Of a stretch of 64,000 nucleotides of DNA, positions 60,719 through 64,000 are shown one piece after another; positions within the stretch are counted from its first letter, which is position 1, and every line of letters begins with the position of its first letter. The stretch is from Pseudonocardia terrae (GTDB lineage: Bacteria > Actinomycetota > Actinomycetes > Mycobacteriales > Pseudonocardiaceae). The DNA lies in contig NZ_JAJTTE010000006.1 of assembly GCF_021343995.1 (NCBI RefSeq), positions 62,001 to 126,000 of the forward strand, written 5' to 3'. The notes beneath the pieces were generated by a model. The model ran no database searches and was not told the origin of the DNA. It worked only from the letters and a program-made list of their open reading frames with translations. The translations under genes and the position numbers were made by a program.

Positions 60719-61923
60719 CAGTCGTGCACCGAGCCGTCGAGCCGGCGGGCGACCGGCAGGTAGCGGGCCTCGTACGGGAAGCGCTCGGCGGCCTTCTCGT
60801 CGTACTCGACGCCGAGACCGGGCACCTCGCTCGGGTGCAGCATGCCGTTGGCGAGGGTGGGCCCGCCGCGGAAGACCTCCAGGGTCTCGTCGGCGTGGCC
60901 CATGTACTCCTGGATGCCGAAGTTCGGCACGGCGACGTCGAGGTGCACCGCGGCGGCCATGCTCACCGGGGAGAGGTCGGTGGCCCCGTGCGATCCGGTC
61001 CGCACGCCGTACAGCGCGGCGAGGTCGAAGATCCGGCGCAGGTGCGTGAGGCCGCCCGCGTGCACGACGGTCGTGCGGACGTAGTCGATCAGCTGCTCGG
61101 TGATCAGAGACTGCACGTCCCAGATCGAGTTCAGCACCTCGCCGGTGGCGATCGGCGTGGTCGTGTGCTGGCGGATGAGCCGGAACGCCTCCTGGTTCTC
61201 CGCCGGCGTCGGGTCCTCCATCCAGAACAGCCGGCACGCCTCGACGGACTTGCCGAACCGGGCCGCCTCCAGCGGGGTGAGCCGGTGGTGCACGTCGTGC
61301 AGCAGGTGGAAACCGAAGCCGAACCGCTCGCGAACCGCCTCGAGATAGGTGGGCGCGAAGTTCAGGTAGGCCTCGGTGTCCCACGGCTGCTCGTCGGGCA
61401 GCGCGGTCGCCGCGGGCTCGTAGAGCTTGCCCTTGCGCACCCCGTAGGTGCCGCCGACGTCGGGCACCGCGGCCTGGGCCCGCACGGCCTTGTAGCCCAG
61501 GGACAGGAACCGCTCGACGTCGTCGAGCAGCTCGGCGGTGTCCTGGCCGCTGGCGTGCGAGTAGACCAGCACGCCGTCCCGGGAACGACCGCCCAGCAGC
61601 TGGTAGACGGGCAGCCCCGCGACCTTGCCCTTGATGTCCCACAGCGCGGTGTCGACGGCGGCGATCGCGGTCATCGTGACCGGGCCGCGGCGCCAGTACG
61701 CCCCCTTGTAGAGGTACTGCCACATGTCCTCGATGCGCGCCGGGTCCTTGCCGATCAGCAGCGGGACGAGGTGGTCGCGCAGGTAGCTCGCGACGGCGAG
61801 CTCGCGGCCGTTGAGGGTGGCGTCGCCGAGGCCGACGACCCCGTCCGTCGTCGTGATCCGCAGGGTCACGAACGTCCGGCCCGGGGAGGCGACGAACACC
61901 TCGGCCCGCTCGATCTTGCTCAC
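60715..61923 (-). CDS. manD: D-mannonate dehydratase (ManD, enolase superfamily)
   Basis: A 402-residue enolase-superfamily enzyme of exactly ManD length. [20 protein letters not shown] near residue 140, [20 protein letters not shown] near 207 with the Asp/His pair, [20 protein letters not shown] near 235, [19 protein letters not shown] near 258 and [18 protein letters not shown] near 312 follow the ManD/RspA pattern. It dehydrates D-mannonate to KDG. GTG 61923 with AAGGAG upstream starts the operon. The gene is preceded by the palindromic operator at 62001-62012. Confidence 0.92.
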   Translation of the reverse strand: MSKIERAEVFVASPGRTFVTLRITTTDGVVGLGDATLNGRELAVASYLRDHLVPLLIGKDPARIEDMWQYLYKGAYWRRGPVTMTAIAAVDTALWDIKGKVAGLPVYQLLGGRSRDGVLVYSHASGQDTAELLDDVERFLSLGYKAVRAQAAVPDVGGTYGVRKGKLYEPAATALPDEQPWDTEAYLNFAPTYLEAVRERFGFGFHLLHDVHHRLTPLEAARFGKSVEACRLFWMEDPTPAENQEAFRLIRQHTTTPIATGEVLNSIWDVQSLITEQLIDYVRTTVVHAGGLTHLRRIFDLAALYGVRTGSHGATDLSPVSMAAAVHLDVAVPNFGIQEYMGHADETLEVFRGGPTLANGMLHPSEVPGLGVEYDEKAAERFPYEARYLPVARRLDGSVHDW

Positions 61924-62000
61924 CAGGTCCCACTCCTTCGGACGATCCGGTCCGCGCGCCCCGGGACTCGCCAGCAGTCGGTCCGGCTGGTCGCGCAGTA

Positions 62001-62012
62001 CTTGTATACAAG
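62001..62012. promoter_or_regulatory. GntR-type operator CTTGTATACAAG
   Basis: A perfect 12-bp palindrome, CTTGTATACAAG, lies in the 163-bp gap between manD and the divergent GntR gene. TTGTATACAA is the classic core of GntR/FadR-subfamily sites such as those of UxuR and related hexuronate regulators. The AT-rich sequence contrasts with its surroundings. It probably lets the GntR protein repress both the sugar-acid operon and itself. Confidence 0.8.
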
Positions 62013-62086
62013 CATCCGTCGCGAAGGGGTGCAAGACCGGACCGGACGAGCGATCAGTGACGCCCCACACCCGATATCGTGGGCTC

Positions 62087-62797
62087 GTGACCCGGACGAA
62101 CAGCCGGCGGACCAGCCGTCGCGCCGTCTACGAGACGTTGCGCCGCAAGGTCCTCACCCTGGAGCTGCCGCCCGGTGCCGCGCTGTCGGAGAACGAGCTG
62201 GCGGCCTCGCTCGGCGTGAGCCGCACCCCGGTGCGGGAGAGCCTGATCCTGCTGGTGGAGGAGGGCCTGGTACAGGTCTTCCCGCAGGTCGGGTCGTTCG
62301 TCTCGCGGGTCGACCCGGGCCGGGTCGCCGACGCCCAGTTCCTGCGCGAGGCCGTGGAGCTCGCGTCGCTGGAGGACCTGCCCGCCGAGCTCGACGCCGA
62401 GCTCGTCGCGGAGCTGCGCCGCAACCTCGACGAGCAGCGCCGCCCCGGGCTCACGGTCGAGGACTTCTTCGCCCTCGACGAGGACTTCCACCACGGCCTG
62501 CTGCGGCTCGCCGGGCACGGCCGCGCATGGGCGACGGTGGTCTCCGCCAAGGGCCACCTGGACCGGGCGCGCCGGCTCGGCCTGCAGGAGACGCCACCCG
62601 CCGGGTTCGCCGACCAGCACGTCGAGATCCTCGAGGCGGTGCTGGCCGGCGACGTCGCCCGCGCCCGCGCCGCCATGCGCACCCACCTGCGAGCGGTGTT
62701 CGACGACGTCGAGGCCATCCGCGAGCGCTCCCCCGAGCTGTTCGCGTCGGCGTCGGGTACGGTCCCGGTGCGCCGCAACGTCGTCGTCTGGGAGTAG
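62087..62797 (+). CDS. GntR-family regulator (FadR/UxuR-type)
   Basis: A 236-residue GntR protein. The winged helix covers residues 10-75: [40 protein letters not shown] and [18 protein letters not shown]. The C-terminal FCD helical domain contains [20 protein letters not shown] and [20 protein letters not shown] with the metal-binding Asp/His positions. GTG at 62087 is chosen; the leader runs from 62013. It is divergent from the sugar-acid operon and should sense one of its intermediates or its substrate. Confidence 0.9.
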   Translation: MTRTNSRRTSRRAVYETLRRKVLTLELPPGAALSENELAASLGVSRTPVRESLILLVEEGLVQVFPQVGSFVSRVDPGRVADAQFLREAVELASLEDLPAELDAELVAELRRNLDEQRRPGLTVEDFFALDEDFHHGLLRLAGHGRAWATVVSAKGHLDRARRLGLQETPPAGFADQHVEILEAVLAGDVARARAAMRTHLRAVFDDVEAIRERSPELFASASGTVPVRRNVVVWE

Positions 62798-62822
62798 CGG
62801 TGCAGGTCCGGACGGTTCGGGG

Positions 62823-63920
62823 TCAGGTCTCTGCTGTCGCGGCCACGAGGCCGGCCAGCACCTGACGCGCGGCGACCGGGCCGGCATTGAGGTACCAGAC
62901 GTCGTCGTCGACGGCGGTCGCGCGCCCCTCGGCCACCGCGGGCACGCTGCGCCACAGCGGCCCGCCGAGCAGCTCGGGCGCCGCGCCCTCGCCGCCCTGG
63001 ACGCCGTAGAACACGTGCCCGCCGTCGGCGCGGGCCAGCTGCTCGGTGCTGATGTCCTCCGAGGTCTTCGCAAAGGTCTGGGAGGGCGGGCGCGGCAGGC
63101 CGGCGTCCTCGGCGACGGAGCCGGTGAAGGAGGCCACCCCGAACACGCGGATCCGGTCGGCGGTGACGCGCAGCAGCGAGACGGTGGGGCGTGACGCGAC
63201 CCCGCCGTCGACCCTGCCGTCGACCCCGCCGCCGAGACCGCCGTCGAGACCGTCGCCGAGCGCGGCGGCGTCCGCGTGGTACGCGTCGAGCCAGCGTTGC
63301 GCCTGCTCCGCGCGGCCGAGGCCGTGGGCCAGGATCAGCAGGTCCTGCTTCCAGTTCACGCCCGTGCCCTCGGTCAGCACCGTCGGGGCGATCCGGGACA
63401 GCTGCGGGTAGAGCTCCTCCGCCCCCGCCTCGTTCGCGAGGATCAGGTCCGGCCTGGCGTTCGCGACGCTCTCCAGGTTCGGTTCCAGCCGCAGGCCCAG
63501 GTCGGCCATCGCGGCGAGCGCGGCGGCCCGCTCGGGGAACGCCTCGGCGAGGTACGCGGGCACGAGGTCGGCGGCGTCGCCGCGGGTGCCGCCGACGGGA
63601 GTCACGCCGAGGGCGAGCAGGGCGTCGAGCTGTCCCGTGGCCAGCACCACCACACGCTGCGGCGCCGCCGGGATCTCGGTGGTGCCGCCGAAGTGCGCGA
63701 CGGTCCGGGGGAACACGCCGTCGGGCTCGGAGCTACCCATCCCGGGGGGGCCCGCGCGCGGCGCGGTCCACCGCTGCGGCGCGTCCGACGGTCCCGCTGA
63801 CCCGGACGGAGCCGACCCGGACGGGGTGGCCGGTGCCGTCTGTCCGGCGCACGCCGCCAGCGCCAGGACCGCCGCGACCAGCAGCACGGGCAGGCGTCGG
63901 ACGATATAGGTGAGGCTCAC
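62823..63920 (-). CDS. Fe3+-siderophore ABC transporter substrate-binding lipoprotein
   Basis: A 365-residue lipoprotein. The signal peptide has lipobox LALAACAGQ with Cys near residue 24, followed by a Ser/Pro/Gly linker. The periplasmic-binding fold of the FepB/FhuD/BtuF family is shown by PQRVVVLATGQLDALLALGV, LGLRLEPNLESVANARPDLI and VLTEGTGVNWKQDLLILAHG. The segment DGLDGGLGGGVDGRVDGGV is a Gly/Asp-rich insertion encoded by a small DNA repeat at about 63200-63260. GTG 63920 lies inside the iron box, so the mRNA may be leaderless. The permease and ATPase genes would be downstream but are absent; it stands alone here. Confidence 0.9.
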   Translation of the reverse strand: MSLTYIVRRLPVLLVAAVLALAACAGQTAPATPSGSAPSGSAGPSDAPQRWTAPRAGPPGMGSSEPDGVFPRTVAHFGGTTEIPAAPQRVVVLATGQLDALLALGVTPVGGTRGDAADLVPAYLAEAFPERAAALAAMADLGLRLEPNLESVANARPDLILANEAGAEELYPQLSRIAPTVLTEGTGVNWKQDLLILAHGLGRAEQAQRWLDAYHADAAALGDGLDGGLGGGVDGRVDGGVASRPTVSLLRVTADRIRVFGVASFTGSVAEDAGLPRPPSQTFAKTSEDISTEQLARADGGHVFYGVQGGEGAAPELLGGPLWRSVPAVAEGRATAVDDDVWYLNAGPVAARQVLAGLVAATAET

Positions 63921-63924
63921 CTAT
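63906..63924. promoter_or_regulatory. DtxR/IdeR-type iron box ATAGGTGAGGCTCACCTAT
   Basis: This 19-bp site has perfect 9-bp arms around one central base and matches the DtxR/IdeR consensus TTAGGTTAGGCTAACCTAA at 15 of 19 positions. It spans the start codon of the siderophore-binding lipoprotein (63920-63918). With iron, a DtxR-type regulator would cover the start of transcription and translation. It shows that this gene is iron-repressed. The remaining sequence to 64000 shows no gene start. Confidence 0.85.
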
Positions 63925-64000
63925 CCATCCCACCTCAGCGTCGCGCTCGGCACCAGGCCCACGGGCGAGCTGTGATCGACTCGGCGTCGACACCGGTTCG

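Overview
The window is a 64 kb stretch of very GC-rich actinobacterial chromosome. Codon third positions are almost all G or C, GTG starts are frequent, and ATGA/GTGA start-stop overlaps are common. The gene content (IclR, TetR and ROK regulators, LLM flavin monooxygenases, MHS-family transporters, DUF1707 and DUF5519 proteins) fits the Pseudonocardiaceae, perhaps Pseudonocardia; this is inference from gene style, not a database match. No rRNA, tRNA, CRISPR array, integrase or transposase was recognised.

Region by region. (1) 1-3015, minus strand: jetA, jetB and the 5' end of jetC, a Wadjet/MksBEF-type SMC plasmid-defence operon cut by the left edge. (2) 3100-4135: a YggT-like membrane protein and small hypotheticals. 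(3) 4274-16351, minus strand: a tightly packed five-gene biosynthetic operon. SbnA and SbnB make L-2,3-diaminopropionate (Dap). A TauD/SyrP-type oxygenase, an A-T-TE NRPS and a 1,885-residue membrane protein accompany them. The membrane protein has the layout of epsilon-poly-L-lysine synthetase (A, T, then six membrane helices alternating with three beta-helix domains), but its A domain is degenerate and it has two tandem carrier domains. This is the best candidate for an undescribed system. (4) 16641-22376: a TetR/enoyl-CoA hydratase pair, a BKACE protein, a thiolase, an SDR and a small DNA-glycosylase-like protein. (5) 22404-27812: an acyl-CoA ligase relic, then an IclR-controlled operon with an ICL/PEP-mutase-family lyase, an aconitase-like two-subunit hydro-lyase and an MHS transporter. 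(6) 27915-37578: housekeeping and lone genes (acyl-CoA dehydrogenase, GlgX, DUF1707, two DUF5519 luciferase-domain proteins, SDR, XRE-cupin, ankyrin, STAS).

(7) 37743-44990, minus strand: a complete oligopeptide-type ABC transporter behind two damaged LLM monooxygenase genes. Upstream lie a leader peptide of the actinobacterial sulfur/cysteine type and an S-box (SAM) riboswitch, so this reads as an organosulfur-scavenging operon that has lost its enzymes. (8) 45160-49853: a CaiB CoA-transferase/CMD pair with a divergent IclR regulator, a 17-bp tandem repeat array, a TIM-barrel epimerase and a beta-propeller protein. (9) 50084-55138: an intact LLM monooxygenase, TesB thioesterase, and a ROK regulator with xylose isomerase and a clear operator. 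(10) 55159-62797: a sugar-acid operon (ManD, UxuB-like reductase, MHS transporter, IdnD/RspB-like dehydrogenase, KDG kinase, KDPG aldolase) facing a GntR regulator, with a perfect palindrome between. It can be read as a complete route from L-gulonate (or mannonate/fructuronate) to pyruvate and glyceraldehyde 3-phosphate. (11) 62823-63924: a ferric-siderophore binding lipoprotein whose start codon lies inside a DtxR/IdeR-type iron box.

Gene decay is noticeable. A CoA ligase relic, one LLM gene with its middle deleted, a second frameshifted LLM gene, a frameshifted hydrolase-luciferase fusion and a probably frameshifted VOC-like gene all occur here. Some single-base frameshifts in homopolymers could be sequencing errors.
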